From the NCBI GenBank assembly GCA_964058845.1, contig CAXKVR010000003.1, positions 347,501 to 411,500 of the forward strand: a stretch of 64,000 nt of DNA, given 5' to 3'. This DNA is from Carex sylvatica (taxonomy: Eukaryota > Streptophyta > Magnoliopsida > Poales > Cyperaceae). Under the pieces are notes generated by a model. It saw only the letters and a list, made by a program, of their open reading frames with translations. It did no database searches and was not told the origin of the DNA. The translations under genes and the position numbers were made by a program. This document shows positions 1 through 12,944 of this stretch, in pieces (the stretch's first letter is position 1; every line of letters starts with the position of its first letter).

Positions 1-129
1 ACAACCTTAGAGCACTTTGGTTTAAATTTGTAGGGGCACAAATTAAATAATATATGCATTTATAAAGTACGGACATACAAATAATAGAAGTATTCATTTC
101 AGATAACATTCGGCTCTCTTTTCACACAA

Positions 130-134
130 GAAAA

Positions 135-178
<44 letters not shown>
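130..178. repeat. (TA)n microsatellite downstream of the Rossmann gene
   Basis: An almost pure TA run just past the stop codon of the minus-strand gene, so probably in or beyond its 3' UTR. No gene is seen in 1-195. Confidence 0.9.
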
Positions 179-182
<4 letters not shown>

Positions 183-195
183 CCTTGGTAAGAAC

Positions 196-3100
196 TCACG
201 ACCTAACTTTAGCTGCAGCTTCTTTGATTTGTTCGATCGTAAAAACACCAAAGACATCGTCATCAATAATTGCATTAACCACGGCATATGCCACGTCATC
301 CACACTGACAGGTGGGGCCAGGAGGAGGTCAGACCCAGGAATTGAATTTAAAGGTCTGATGAAGCTCTCCGTAGCAGACAGTAGTCTTTCCAAAGGCTCT
401 CCTACTATGTCAAGTGGTATCTCAAATCCATCAACCTTCCTCTTCCCATATATGAATCCTGGTCTTAATACAACACCTGTCAAATTATAACTAAAGCTAT
501 AAGCCAGGTATTTAATCAGTACTAATGCTAAAACAATACAGATGAGGTACCAAGTATTGGCCTGTAGAGGTGAAAACATTCATGTATACCCCTCAAAAAC
601 TTCGGAATTACGTATTTCGCCCTCTAAAATTCATAATATCATATTCACCCTTCTAAACTTCAAAAACTCACAAATTTACCCATTTTATTGTCTTTTCTAT
701 TAAAATTCATTTTAAATTTATGAAGTGCCAATTTTACCCTTCATTAAAAAAATAAAAACTAGTAGTACGTTTCAGAAAAATGTCAGTCTTCTAATTGGTC
801 AGTTTCCGAGGAAAAATAGGTCATTTATTTACTTTTGTCGCTCACACAATCATATATCTAAATGGCACGTGTAAGCGTCAGAGTAGAGGAATAACCAATT
901 TACCCTCGGAAACCGTCCAATTAGAATACTGACAATTTTCTAAAACATGCTATAATTTTATTAATGAAGGGTCAAATGGGTACTTCATAAATTTAAAATG
1001 AGTTTTTATAGAAAAGACATTATAATGGGTAAATTTGTGAGTGAGTATCCACCGTATTTTATTAGCAGGTAAGTAAGTTTCCTAAAAACTACTCTGATTG
1101 AGTGCCGAGAATTTGAGGAGTGAACAGATACAAAGCCAATCACAAAACTCAAAAGAAATAAAGAAAATATGTGATCTACTACTAACACCCTGACGCCATG
1201 AGATTAAATACCACCGTTCTAAACAAGTTCAGTGTGCTTTATTTTGTGTACAGCTATTGGTTTATATGACCACATACATGCCTAGCACGGAATTGACCCT
1301 TCAAACTGATAAATTGTAATTTTATCCTTGGTATTCATTTTTTTTTTCGAACCATACCTGAAGTAGGGTACTTGGACAGAAGTTCAGATTCAGCTTGCCT
1401 CTTGCCAGTGAAGTATCCGGAGTTTAGTAAAAAGGATGGCAGGTTATAATCATGAACTGATATCAATATAAATTTCGGTACCCCTGCAACAGAAAATAAG
1501 ATATTAGGAAAATAGACTTTTGAATCTAATCAATCACACAATAGAAAACCAACAGAAATAGAGAAATTCCATTGTGCTAATTTGAAACCTCAAACTATCA
1601 CAAGTTCCCTAGAAAATATGGGCAATACCCATGACACCCCTCTCTGCCCCTCCCTAATCTTTTGAATAAAGCCAACACATAACCTGGTCTCTATTTGATC
1701 CATTAAGTGAGCAGGGGCTGTTTCAAAAAGTTTCAACGGATGGGTAAGGGAAGGGATGTCGCATATACCCAGAAGGAACCAACTGATAGATCAAACAAAC
1801 ATAAAAACATAGAACGAGTACCAAATTCTTTGGCAGCATTGACAGAAATGACATTGGCCTCGCCATTGATACGTTTCATTTGCTCCTCGCTTCCAAAGCC
1901 TCCAAGGGTCGACACTACAGCTGTGGCCCCACCTAGTACTTCATCCCATCTTGCATAGAACACATCTCCTACAATGGACGCATTTTCGTTATAACTTTTA
2001 CTTTAATTTGAAGAAAGCAAGAATTGTATCAAATATACTGGTGCAGTTAGATATAACAAGATTGGCATACCTGCTACCCAAGAAACTTGGTCGACCCAAG
2101 AACCTGTATACGAAGGCCTTCCTGATCTGCTTATCAAATAACAATATATACATTGAAATATACTTGCAATCGAATTTTACTCAGGGTAAGTGAAAAAATA
2201 AACAAAACAAAAAAGTTTTCTTTTATAAATAACGACCTGCTTAAGCTGACAACTTCAATCCCTCTTGAGACGGCAGCTTTGCAAATGGCAGAACCCACAA
2301 ACCCGTTACCCCCCAAAACTACTATCTAAAGTGTCAAATATTAACATATAACAATTGATTTAACAATTAGATCAATAATTTAAATAAAATGCAACTGTCC
2401 CTAATTATCCTCCAAATATGGATATATGGGGTACCAAAATCAACAAAAATACCTTCTCGGTTTTAACATCAGCATCAACATCAATTGCAAATGTAGTAGA
2501 GCCAACATCCGGCGCAGCATAGCTGCATGCTATTCTTAGCCTATAGAAGTAAAAAATGCTTCCAATTTAATTATTTACAGAAATTAAATTTTTTAGCACC
2601 TTTTTTTTTGTTTTTTTTTCCAGTTGAATCCTTCTATTCATGGTCAGAATTTGGAGGTTTGGTAAGAAGGAATAGGATATTGACTCAAGACAATCTTCTA
2701 AAGAGAGGATGAGTAGGAGATTCTCGCTGTCCTTTATGCTTTTAATTTGAATCAGTGGATCATCTTTTTATTAGTTGTTCTAATGCTTGGACTTTATGGA
2801 ATTGGATTACATTACATAACGGGTTTAATTTTAACTGTACTTCAGTACATGATTTGTGGTGTTTAGATGCCCAAGTCCAAGTGTCTATTAAAGATAAGTT
2901 ACTTTTAGAATTTATCAGAGGGGCTGTACTGTGGGTTTTATGGTTGGAAAGAAATAGTGTTTGCTTTAGAAATACACCACCAAAAACTTTGAGGTGCGAA
3001 AGAATTGCCAATTCAGGTACAGGCAAGTTTGGAAGGAGATGGCAGTGGTACCAGTGGTACCAGTGCATGGGTGTGGACAAGATCTGAATAGCTCAAGGTT

Positions 3101-3511
3101 GGAAGAAGATTAATATAATCTTTTGCAAACCTTTATCATACTGTTGCAATATCTTCTGGTGTAATATTTTGAATACTGTTTAGTTTTAGGCAGTTTGTTT
3201 TAGGATCTAAGGTATAGTTTCTATTTTGTATCAGATGTTTGGTAATGAAATCCGTGGTAGAAACCCAGTTTAATAATAATAAAAAAAAAAACCATTAGCA
3301 ACTTTAATTTTTATCCCAGTTGAATTATGTTCCTCACTGAAATCCAGTTGGCCGCAATTAGGGTTGGCTCGGAGAGCAAGAGAAAGAGTGACCTGTTGAA
3401 GGAAGGCTGGAAGGACAGAGAAGGGGAAGGAAAGGGAAGGGGAGAGAGCGCCTTCTTCCCCAAAGAGAGACGAGAAATAGTAGCTTGAGGAGTCGATAGC
3501 AGTGCTGCCAT
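196..3511 (-). CDS. Chloroplast NAD(P)-binding Rossmann-fold protein, At1g32220-like (7 exons)
   Basis: I assembled seven exons by reading frame and GT-AG sites: 3393-3511, 2453-2540, 2237-2325, 2071-2126, 1822-1968, 1358-1483, 196-476. They total 906 nt (301 residues), close to the roughly 300 usual for this family. Residues 1 to about 45 are Ser/Leu/Pro-rich and lack acids, like a plastid transit peptide, with a plausible cleavage region near RIACSYA. The nucleotide-binding loop GGNGFVGSA starts at residue 74. Other family motifs are GGFGSEEQMKRING, a YxxxK pair (Y190, K194 in GYFTGKRQ) and LRPGFIYGKRK. The protein ends EQIKEAAAKVRS. Relatives are atypical short-chain dehydrogenase-like proteins of chloroplasts, reported in plastoglobules; the substrate is unknown. 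The exon 1 to 2 junction is the least certain: donor AACAG/GTCACT and acceptor CTATAG/GCTAAG were chosen because they alone keep phase with a good transit peptide. A LINE fragment lies in intron 1. No frame break is seen. Confidence 0.9.
2611..3294 (+). mobile_element. 5'-truncated LINE fragment in intron 1 of the Rossmann gene
   Basis: Read on the plus strand, with one frameshift near 2745, this encodes the C-terminal zinc-binding region typical of plant LINE reverse transcriptases. Visible pieces are LTQDNLLKRG, then CPLC, then DHLFISCSNAWTLWNWI. It ends in a tail of three AAT units followed by about 12 A (3271-3292), as plant LINE 3' ends do. Similar sequences flank it: TTAGCACCTTT at 2593 and TTAGCAACTTT at 3295, an imperfect target-site duplication. 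Stop codons and the frameshift make it inactive. It lies antisense to the host gene. Confidence 0.75.
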
Positions 3512-5489
3512 TCTCTACCTTCGAGTCTTCGACTCACTGGGTGCACGCGAGAGTGCGTGTATCAGCATATGTGTGAAAATCAGAGAGCAGGAATGCGTGA
3601 GCAAGCTGATGCCTCATGTTTTTCTTTTGTTTTTTTCCCTCTCTGATTTCATTTCCTCTTTGCTCTATTTCCTTATTGGGCTTGGGCTTGGTCTTGGGCT
3701 TATATTTATTGGGCCTGATTTAATAGTATAATAAGAAGCGTGCCCCACCATCATTTATTCAACTAATTGGGGCATTATGAAACCTGACAAAATCTGACCA
3801 GACAATGTTACCCGTTATCTCTCAACTTGATTTTGTTTTTTTGAATTGGGCTCCCGCTTTAGTTGCTGTTGCCTGTTACTGTTAGCCATGCATGATTCTT
3901 CCAGGATATCAAAAAATTATGTCCCTTCTTATTTCTATTACAACATGTCAAGTTGAGAAAAAAATTGGATCCTCTCCACTTGAAATTTAGAATGGATGGT
4001 CCAGATTGTAACTAAGAAGCGTCTATTGAATTGATATCTATTGATCAGTTGTGCTCCAGATGGTATAACCTCAAATAACAGTCCAGATCTATCTAATAGT
4101 AGCCTTTTGATATCTACAAAGTTGGAGAGATCATAATACCTCAGTCCTCAGGCTCAGAGGAACTGATACTCTGATACAGTTGTATTCCCCCAGAAATTAG
4201 AGGCCAAGTAAAAGTTTAGAATTCCTAGAAAATTGAGAGATCATTGAAATATGATATATCTTGCAAGATTATTGATATTTGCAGTATCAAAATCCTGAAT
4301 TGTTGGTCAATTATATCTATTAAATTTGCTAAGTTCAACTTTGGGGGTTCTGATATATACTGTGATAATCTTATACTATGTCATTATGTATATACGATAT
4401 TAATTTTGTCACTATATATGCTTTTCTTGATGGCCATTTATTTATTCTAGAAAGTTCGAACTGTTATGGCTCAGCAGAGGGGAAAAAAAAATCATGTCAT
4501 GATTGGTTCCGTTACAGTATGACACATATTTCGCTTACGTGTTATGTAATGTGATCGCTATCTAGAAAAAAATCACACAAAACTGATCTAGTCACAATAT
4601 GATACAGCACACGATCAACCACAACATATTTTTTTTCGGCATTATTTTTGTATTTTACATTTTTGTTTTGCAATATTTTGAACTTTTTTGACATCTTTCT
4701 ATTTTTTTTTCTAATAAACTAATTTACATCACAAGAAAAAAATTTAAACATAACTAACATGATCAAATGTAACCAATCATATTATGACTAATGTGCTGTG
4801 TGCTGTGACAATTCAAGAGCATACATATTATTTTAATCATAACATAAAACATTGTGTACGTATATCATAGTTTGATCGCTAAATTATTTTTATTACTTTA
4901 GAGTCACTGTAGAAAAGCTAACATAACCTCTGATGTGACTGTCCACTTCAGCAAAGAAAATTATATCCAACAAAAAAAATATATAAATTACGTTGGTGTG
5001 AAATACCCATTCAACACTATTATATATAGTTGTTTCAATCCAGAGAGGGGATTAGGTGATCTAATTTGGATAAACAAAAATATTAGGAGAACAAATTAAA
5101 ATGTGATGACCATTTTATGATATTGCCTATTGGCCTTCTAAGCTTAATATAATATGCATGCAATTTATTGACCTCTCAATAATAAAACCTAATTAAGATG
5201 ATGGATCTTCATCTTCAACAAAAGAATCACAATAATAGAGCACTAGTACTGTACTCGTGCGTTGCAACGGAAATATATTATAAGATTGAATAGAATATAA
5301 AGAGACATTTTTGTTTGACATTCACACATAATTAAGAAAAAATATATTCAAAATGAAAATAAAAAACACAAATATTTTCTTTTCTTCCTTCACTGATTTT
5401 CAAATCAATTCAGGTGCAATGGGTTTAACACAAAATTGGATTCAATACTGGTTTCGTGCTTCTTCCTAGCCCAATTTGCCAATAACATA
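3512..5489. other. Intergenic region upstream of the Rossmann gene
   Basis: The first few hundred bases must hold the promoter of the minus-strand gene; I see no clear TATA box. The rest is AT-rich and without coding signal. Near 5226-5265 is an ACTAGT followed by CTCGTGCGTTGCAACGGAAA, a motif I associate with repeat ends in plant genomes, but no partner end was found. Confidence 0.6.
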
Positions 5490-5732
5490 TTAAATAGAGA
5501 GATCCATTTTGAAAGCAACAATTAGATTATTAAGAGCACAAATTTGAAGGGATTCAGTGACCTCAACCGTCAAGAGAAGAGCAATCGTTTCTATTTGAAA
5601 TGCTAATGTTGCTTGACAATCTTGCAAACCATAGAGGAGTAGTTTATCATGCTTAGTGAGGAAGAAGGTAGCCCCCCTGATCCAGTATTGAATTCGTGAA
5701 AGCATTCTGATAACTATGTTCATGCTACACAT
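5490..5732 (-). pseudogene. Degenerate RNase H-like remnant, probably from a retroelement
   Basis: An 80-codon open stretch in which IETIALLLTVEVTESLQI resembles the helix of plant LINE-type RNase H domains that carries a catalytic Glu. The strand before it (GATFFLTKHDKLLLYGLQD) could be the preceding beta hairpin. The reading continues weakly past the stop towards 5430 (a stretch like MLLANWARKKHE), as a decayed domain would. No complete catalytic set is visible. This is an inference from pattern only. Confidence 0.4.
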
Positions 5733-8468
5733 TTCACCTCAACTCTAACAAAATCTAAAAAAATGTCTCTAACACCTATAATAATAAATAAATAAAATAG
5801 TAAAATCTATTAGAACCTCATTTACCAGCATCATATCACTACCACTGATGAACAAGAACACCCCTCTGCCTAAGCAAGTGAAACAAATGCAAACATTGGC
5901 AATAAGTATTTTTATATTTAGGTGACCTAACACCAGGGCAACACCTATGCCACCTGTTGTAATGACACTCCAAAAATAACTCATCAATTAAAAAAAATGC
6001 ACCAGTCTCAAACAGCCGCACTATCAGGTCAAACTATGTCCCCTCCACATCCATTTTCATAACCAGATAGTCTTTCTCCGAAAATGACTATTTTACCCAA
6101 TTAGCAAAATCTAACCTGTTAATTGTGCACACCTCACAGTGAGTGGACCCGCTAGCGGGTCGAATTCGACCCATGCCACCTTGACCTTTCTCATCCTCCT
6201 TCTGGTGATGGTCCCGGTTTATCTCAAAAGATAAAGTCTCATTGTTATGTAGCAGAACCTAGTACCAATAAAAATTAAAGTCAGAAACTAATAATAAAAA
6301 TGTTTCTGTTTTAGTCTTAGATCAGTTGAAATGACTACTTGATGTATCTCATATTTGTATGCATTATCGATTGACAATTCAAGCCATGGTAATATTTGAA
6401 TTCTTAATTGGACAGAAATTAACCAAGCCATACCAATTTTGTAATTAGTGAAAATATAACCCAAACATCGCATCCCAGAGCTTCTTCCCTGAATTATTGT
6501 GGTACTCCTCCAATAAAGCTGACAATCTAAGTCCAACAAGAGTAGGATGGTAAAATATTTGTACTGTTTCTCTTTTTATGAAAATAGAAATAGATAGCCT
6601 CTTAGGTTCAAGAGCAAAAAGAAGAAACCAACTATATTACGAACTCTGATATTTGCAAAATGAGTGAAAAGAAAAAAAAAAGGGAGGGGGGAGGGGAACC
6701 TCTAATGAGAACAAATTAAACTATCTTATACCAAGATCCTAATAACTCCATAAGTTGGCACCAGTGGCATGTAAAGTTCAATAATTGATTATCTGGTACC
6801 AGCACCATGTGTATCCAGAATATGTGTTATGTGCATCTTGCAACACCTATATTTCATACATTTTTTTTAAGTAAAAACTGGAAAATAAATATATACTATT
6901 AAACTAAACTAAATAACCAACAATGGTTCTTTTTAAGTGTACGCAAGGGCTCAGTCCATTCTGACAAATTAGAAGTCATATCATAAAAGTTTCGGTTACT
7001 TTTTTGCTAAACCTTGTAATTATACTAAATTCAACGTGGAACAAACATAAGAATTGAACCATACAAGTCAATTCAGTGCTCTAATCCCCTTCGCATCTTT
7101 TAAATCCAACAAAAATAAATTAAATCTCAAGCTTACCTGCAAGCTTACCTGCAAGCTTCCCCTTCTTAAATTAAATCGAGTTGTCATAACAGTTCGAGCA
7201 TTCTAATAGATGGATTGTCCAAGAAAGGCTATACTACGGGTGATGCAACCTAAACCAATGCAATCAGAAAAATTGGCTCAAGTTCAAAAAAAAATTAACA
7301 TCAGGCTATATTGCTGGTGATGGATACTCACAAATGAAACTTGTATAAGTCTATAGCTGGAACCTCCCTTCTTCTTCTTCTCCTAATCGCGTAAACTTAG
7401 ACCTCCGATCGATCAAGAATCATTGTTCGTTGTCTCCTTCTCTCTCGCTTGCTCTCTCCTTCCGATCAGGAAAAATTCATCCCGAAGATAACCGTCGTTC
7501 GCTGTTTCCTTCTCTCTCGGCTCGCTTTAGGGTTTTTTTTCCTTTTTATTGGAAGAAGGGAGCGGGGAAGCGGAAGGGATCGGGGAGGGAGACGGGAGAA
7601 AAAAAAATTGCTGGGAAAAGAGGCGCCCAGCGAAAAAAATTACAGTTGTTAGATTTAATCTGCACGATTTTTGATTCAAATCCAATAGTGTAGAACAAAA
7701 TAACATGTAGTAATACGTGCGGCGATACATGTAGCGGGTTTAATTTTAATTAAATTTAGAGTTCTACACATATAAAGGATGCATTTAATCAAAGGAATGC
7801 AGATTATTTGACTGTAGGGTTAAGATTCAATCTGAATTTAGATCAATAAATCAGAACTCTTGCAGGATCTAGACATTAAGCTCCTTAATAAGGAGGAGAG
7901 ATAAGACAACGAATCTTCATCTTCAAAACAAAGTCATATCAAAATTGGTTTTTGATCCGCCGTCGGACCCATTGTATCCCCTGAATTTTGAAATTTAATG
8001 GTTCTCTATCGGTTCCGATTGACTTTGTAATTCTCTGAATTTTTTTTTACCTCCCTCTGAAATTCTGATTTGTATTTCGTGTTAAATTTAGAGCTAATTT
8101 CTTTTTTAATTAGATTGATAATTAAAATTATAAGTTATAGCATCATAAATTATTAGTCAGAGCATTGAAAATTACAAGTTAAAATATTGTTTTTTATATA
8201 GTATATGATTAGTTAATGGGTTTGAACTCGATTAACTATTTAAATCCGATTCGCTATATTTTTGTCCCCCCCTCCCCGCGAAAATTCTGGATCCGCCCCT
8301 GAAAAGAGGGCCTTCGGATCAAATTCGATCAGATGTTCTGTTAGAGTCGTTTGATCCACATTAAGATTTGAATTTGTTTAGATTAATAAGATGGATTAAA
8401 ATAAAATATTTGTGCAGACTTTTAAAACGTATTGAACGAACATAAATTAGAGACTGTAAGAAAAATTA
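5733..8468. other. Intergenic, no gene recognised
   Basis: Open stretches here are short and without recognisable domains. 7370-7630 is CT- then GA-rich and looks like a 5' leader or promoter fragment (TTTAGGGTTTTTT near 7525), but no coding exon follows on either strand. Around 8060-8300 the sequence is plain AT-rich with TE-like character. Confidence 0.5.
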
Positions 8469-9027
8469 TGTGGCCCAAAATAAAACTAATGGGCTGATTT
8501 TATTTAGCTTGATTAAATGGCGTAATTAAATGACTTTTTAATTTAATAGGCGCTATTAAAAGGCGCTATTGCATCTGAATTGTTAAAAGATGCTTAAATA
8601 AAAGATGTACAAGTCAACAGGTGCATTGACCAGTGCATAGTTGAAGGGTGTGTTATTATCCACGTTAACAGATCAAATAAAGGGTGCTTGATGCATTTGC
8701 TAGATTCATTGCATAGCAATTAAAAAGGCGCTATTAAGGATGCATACTGATATGTAACGCAAGATACAGTGTATCTTATAACCGACGTGATTTTAAGATA
8801 TCCATCCATTCGCTGACTGCACTGGATGTACCATAATTATCTCTCCTATAAATATTGCTTTAATAACAGGCAATCGGACAGTGTGAATTCTAATAGTAAG
8901 GTTGATCCTCTCTTCATCGATATTTCATAAAGAACAAGTTGTCATTGCTTAGAAAGAGAAAGAGGAGAGAAATCGCTTTACGGTTCTTCTGACGGTTTGC
9001 GAAGAACGTTTCAAGTATTGTTCAACA
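8469..9027 (+). mobile_element. Probable solo LTR (Copia-like), 559 bp
   Basis: The block begins TGTGGCCCAAAATAAAAC and ends GTTCAACA, the TG...CA pattern with a CAACA end seen in many plant Copia LTRs. Flanks are AATTA at 8464-8468 and GATTA at 9028-9032, a 4/5 match for a 5-bp target duplication. A TATA-like CTATAAATATT lies near 8847. The short motif GGCGCTATT recurs several times inside. No primer-binding site or second LTR follows, so a solo LTR is the simplest reading. Confidence 0.5.
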
Positions 9028-10388
9028 GATTACTATGGAGAAAGGTATGTAATCTATTTAATTGATTTAAACGTGGAGACTTTGATTTCTAAGATCTTTG
9101 ATTTGCTTTTGATGATTTTTAATTCCGCTATCGAAACTTTAAAGATGATTAGTTGTACTAATGATAATGATTGTGTGTAAGTAGTTGAGCACGATTATAT
9201 ACAAAACTTATAGAGACTACTATGCTTGGTTCTTGGTTATGTTTGATTGTGAAGTAAAATTAACTAGAATTAAATTATTTATTTCACATTACTCTTTATT
9301 TTATATCTTATTTGGTAATTTAAGTAAATTAATTTAATTTTTACAAAAAGGTAGAATAGCAATATTTCCGAACTAACTCACGTTTTACTGTTATCTTATT
9401 TTTATTTTATTTCTTACTTAACGACTTAAGTAAAAAAATTAAATAAGGAGTTTACTTCACTTCTTACTCCACAATCGAGATTCTCTGTAGATACTACTAT
9501 GGTAAACCAACAAAGGGTTCATTTGATGAAAATAATGAAAATAGAGGGACTCTTTAGAAATTGACTTGTAACGGTTAGTTTAGTACAACCACATGCATCA
9601 TGTTTGGGAATAATATCACGTTAATTGATGCAGTTGGGTTAAGACTTGTACTTAAAACTGATAATTTTCAATTTCAATTTAATCTTGGTCTTTGTACCCT
9701 TCTGCTTCCTTGGTTGAATGGAGACCTTAGAAGAGAGTGAGAATCCCTCAGTCTTTGCTTTGTCTTCAAGTCAGGGTTTTCTGCGGCCACTTCTCTATAT
9801 CTCAATCATGTTTTTCTTGCCATGACTACTGAGTACTAAGCACCATAGTGACAAATGAATTGTTCGGGTTCGGTTCAGTGAGATCAAAAATTTGTGATTC
9901 GAAAATAATTTCGGTATAATTTGGAATGATTCGGAATTATCCAGACCAGAGATCTCAGTCATGCAAGAAAGCAAAAACAAATATTATGGGAAAAATTCGT
10001 AAAATTTGTGAATTATTCAGGTTTAATTCGGTCAAAATTTGGTCAACCAAACAATTCGACATTCGGTTCGACATCACAAAAAAAAAATATTTGAATTTAA
10101 TTTACGAATAATTCGCGAATTTTGTGATTATATTGAGTATTGACTCTGTAAAAATAATTGCACATGTAGAATTTTATGTTTCTAAGAAGTTTGGTAACTT
10201 GACTGAAAAGTATTTGATGGTAAAAATTGATGATTTTTGTAAAGGATTATTTGAAAAACAGTAAAGAGATATTAGAGTGATGTTGCAGAGAATCAAGATA
10301 TATATTAAAATTAAAGAGCAAATAACAGATAGATCAATCAGCCAAGTATTTGCATTAATTTAATGCTGTTGTCTTGTTGGCTATGCTG
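9028..10388. other. Intergenic, no gene recognised
   Basis: AT-rich. 9855-10130 has recurring AATTCG/ATTCGG motifs of the kind found in decayed hAT-type elements; no ends could be placed. Confidence 0.5.
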
Positions 10389-10397
10389 CAGTTAATG

Positions 10398-10574
10398 GAA
10401 TTCGCATCCTCTGAGATATCTCAAACTTTGCGTGACTTTATGGAAAATCCCAACCGTTCAAATAATTTTGCACGAATCTCGAAGCTCAAATAATACTGCC
10501 CCTGAGCTACCCCCGAATAGGCACCGGACACCTCGGTCACGCAAAAGTTGAGATATCTCAGAGGATACGCACTC
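10398..10574. mobile_element. Mutator-type MITE, 177 bp, with 9-bp target duplication
   Basis: Identical 9-mers CAGTTAATG flank it (10389-10397 and 10575-10583). The ends are inverted repeats of about 39 bp: the left reads GAATTCGCATCCTCTGAG and the complement of the right reads GAGTGCGTATCCTCTGAG, both continuing into ATATCTCAA and GCGTGAC. A 9-bp duplication with TIRs of this length is the hallmark of Mutator-like elements. No coding capacity. Confidence 0.85.
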
Positions 10575-11219
10575 CAGTTAATGACAGAGTAACCAAACAT
10601 CTCAAGATCTCCTGTGGCTGTGGATCATCATTATGTATGTACACAGTTGTCTAAACATCTCAAAATCTTAAAACGCTAATATTATTTTTAAATACCGAAA
10701 CAAACAAGCTGGCTGAATGCATGTCTTTTGATACGTACAAGTTTTTATTTTTACTTTTTACTTTTTTACCTGTCTAAACACATATCTTTCATCAAATTTA
10801 TTGAACGACTGTGTTCATAATGTAAGCATAGAATTTGAAAAATCAGGATAGGAAAAAAATGAATGCCGGAGCCTACATTTATAATGCTTATTTTAAGTAG
10901 CATACACAATATTTCAACTGTTAATAATGAAAAATAATTAATTTAAGACAGCTTCAAGTAATATGAAGTTATACAATTTCTTGTATAGAGAAAATATAAA
11001 ACTAATAGTTTTTTCATCCTTACCCGTTACCACTGGAGTGATATATACATATTAATGATATTTTCTTTTTTTCTTGAAAAGAGATTATAGCCAAACTACT
11101 TAACATTTTTAATATTTACAAAGATCTTCATTCACAATTCAAACCGGCTATCTCCAAAAAAAAAAAACTTCTGTTACTAAATTAAATATAACTCTTGCAT
11201 TTGCACAACTTTAAAAAAA

Positions 11220-11445
11220 CTTCTGATTTTACTGTTTTGTTAAGCCACCGTTGAATCAGCGATTTTCAAAGTGACTTAATAAATAGTAAAAAAATTCAAA
11301 AAAATATAAAATTTGGTCTTCAAGCACATTTCAATACAGAGATCACATCTAACGGTTCAGATCGACCATTTAGATATTGAAAACACAAAAATGAGTTATA
11401 AGCATATGTAGGGATATGCTTATATAAGCATAGTAGCCAACCTCA
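11220..11445 (-). repeat. Half of a foldback element (family FB-A)
   Basis: This block is the reverse complement of 11857-12098, running from CTGATTTTACTGTTTTGTT through ACATCTAACGGTTCAGATCG to GTAGCCAACC. The two halves point away from each other across a TA/TATG microsatellite, so they look like two truncated copies rather than one intact element. Confidence 0.75.
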
Positions 11446-11856
11446 TATAATATATGTATATCTATATGTATATATGTATATATAATATAATATAATATAT
11501 GTATATGTATATGTATATATAATATATGTGTATATAATATAATATATGTATGTATATATAATATTATATTGTGGATATCATGTTGAACGGTTTGGATCGA
11601 CGTTTGGACTTTGAAAATGAAGAAAATAATTGTTGTAACTTGTTGTAACTCAAAAATTATTGTAACTTGAGCCCTCCTCATAATATAATATATGTATAAT
11701 ATAATATATGATTATGTATATGTATATGTATATATAATATAATATAATATATATATATGTATGTATGTATGTGTGTGTGTGTGTATATATATACATACAT
11801 ACATATATATATACATATGTATACATATGTATATATATATATAGAGAGAGAGAGGG
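11446..11856. repeat. TA/TATG microsatellite enclosing a foldback-family fragment
   Basis: Imperfect TATATG, TATA and ATGT repeats. 11570-11690 is a non-repeat island carrying ATCATGTTGAACGGTTTGG and GTTGTAACTTGTTGTAACTC, shared with the element at 12945. Confidence 0.85.
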
Positions 11857-12098
11857 GTTGGCTACTATGCTTATATAAGCATATCCTACATATGCTTATA
11901 ACTCATTTTTGTGTTTTCAATATGCAAATGGTTGATCTGAACCGTTAGATGTGATCTCCATATTAATATGTTATTGGAGACCAAATTTTACATTTTTCTG
12001 AATTTTTTTACTATTTATTAAGCCACTTTGAAAATCTCTGATCCAACGGTGGCTTCTGATTTTACTGTTTTGTTAAGCCACCGTTGGATCAGCGATTT
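11857..12098 (+). repeat. Foldback element copy (family FB-A)
   Basis: Runs from GGTTGGCTACTATGC to the centre GTGGCTTCTGATTTTACTG and then AAGCCACCGTTGGATCAG, so the turn of the hairpin is preserved. The other arm is lost into the next microsatellite. Confidence 0.7.
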
Positions 12099-12132
12099 AT
12101 ATATATATATGTATGTATGTATGTATATATAA

Positions 12133-12186
<54 letters not shown>

Positions 12187-12345
12187 CATATGTATATGTA
12201 TATATAATATATGTATATGTATATGTATATATAATATAATATATGTATATGTATATGTATATATAATATAATATAATATATGTATATGTATATGTATACA
12301 ATATAATATATGTATGTATATATAATATAATATATGTATGTATGT
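12099..12345. repeat. TATATG/TATA microsatellite
   Basis: About 250 bp of TATATG hexamers broken by TATAATATAATATATG interruptions. Apparent open frames of Tyr/Ile/Thr here are only the translation of the repeat. Confidence 0.95.
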
Positions 12346-12780
12346 ATCAAATTTGATGGATATGTAAAAATATTCAACATGATGGATATGTTAAAATGAG
12401 TACAAAATTCAATGGTCTGAATATAGCGATTTTGTTAAATACTTAATAAATAGTAAACAAATTTCAAAAAATGTAAAATTTGATATGCAAGCACATTTTA
12501 ACATACTCATTATGTTGAACGGTTTGGATCGACTGTTTGAAATTTGAATACTTTGAAAATACTGATCGTTGTACGTCTACTGTTGAACAAAAACTTAAAC
12601 TAAATTTTTGAGGCACTAAACGATGTTTTTTTGAAATTCTAATGTTTTGAATACCCACCCCAGATGATATTTAGATCCGTCTCGTCCCCCCCCCTTCCAA
12701 AAGTAGTCATATGCGCAAATCAGACTTTTCTAGCCAAAGTTATGGATATTTAAAGTTTTTTCCAAAGCTGAACTTTGGAA
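12346..12780. repeat. Foldback-family fragment followed by part of an inverted pair with 14.74-14.99 kb
   Basis: 12475-12560 carries the TTGAACGGTTTGGATCGAC core of the foldback family. 12560-12770 is the reverse complement, with drift, of about 14740-14990, including a C-tract at 12687 that pairs with a G-tract at 14811. Confidence 0.6.
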
Positions 12781-12944
12781 ATTCATAACTAACTGTAGAA
12801 AAATCCAAATAAATTGAAATTTGTGTCAATTATGTGTATTTTTGAATGCTGGTGTAATCAGCTTGGTCCCTGTATTAGTTCAAACTTACTAATTTATCAG
12901 TAGAGATCAAATTTGATATTTATACACATATACATATATTATAT

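Noticed and set aside
7430..7730. Overlapping open frames in a CT/GA-rich stretch
   Set aside because: Compositional bias of a pyrimidine/purine tract explains them; all three frames are open in part.
12018..12380. Long Tyr/Ile-rich open frames on the minus strand
   Set aside because: They are translations of TATATG/TATA microsatellite without codon signal.
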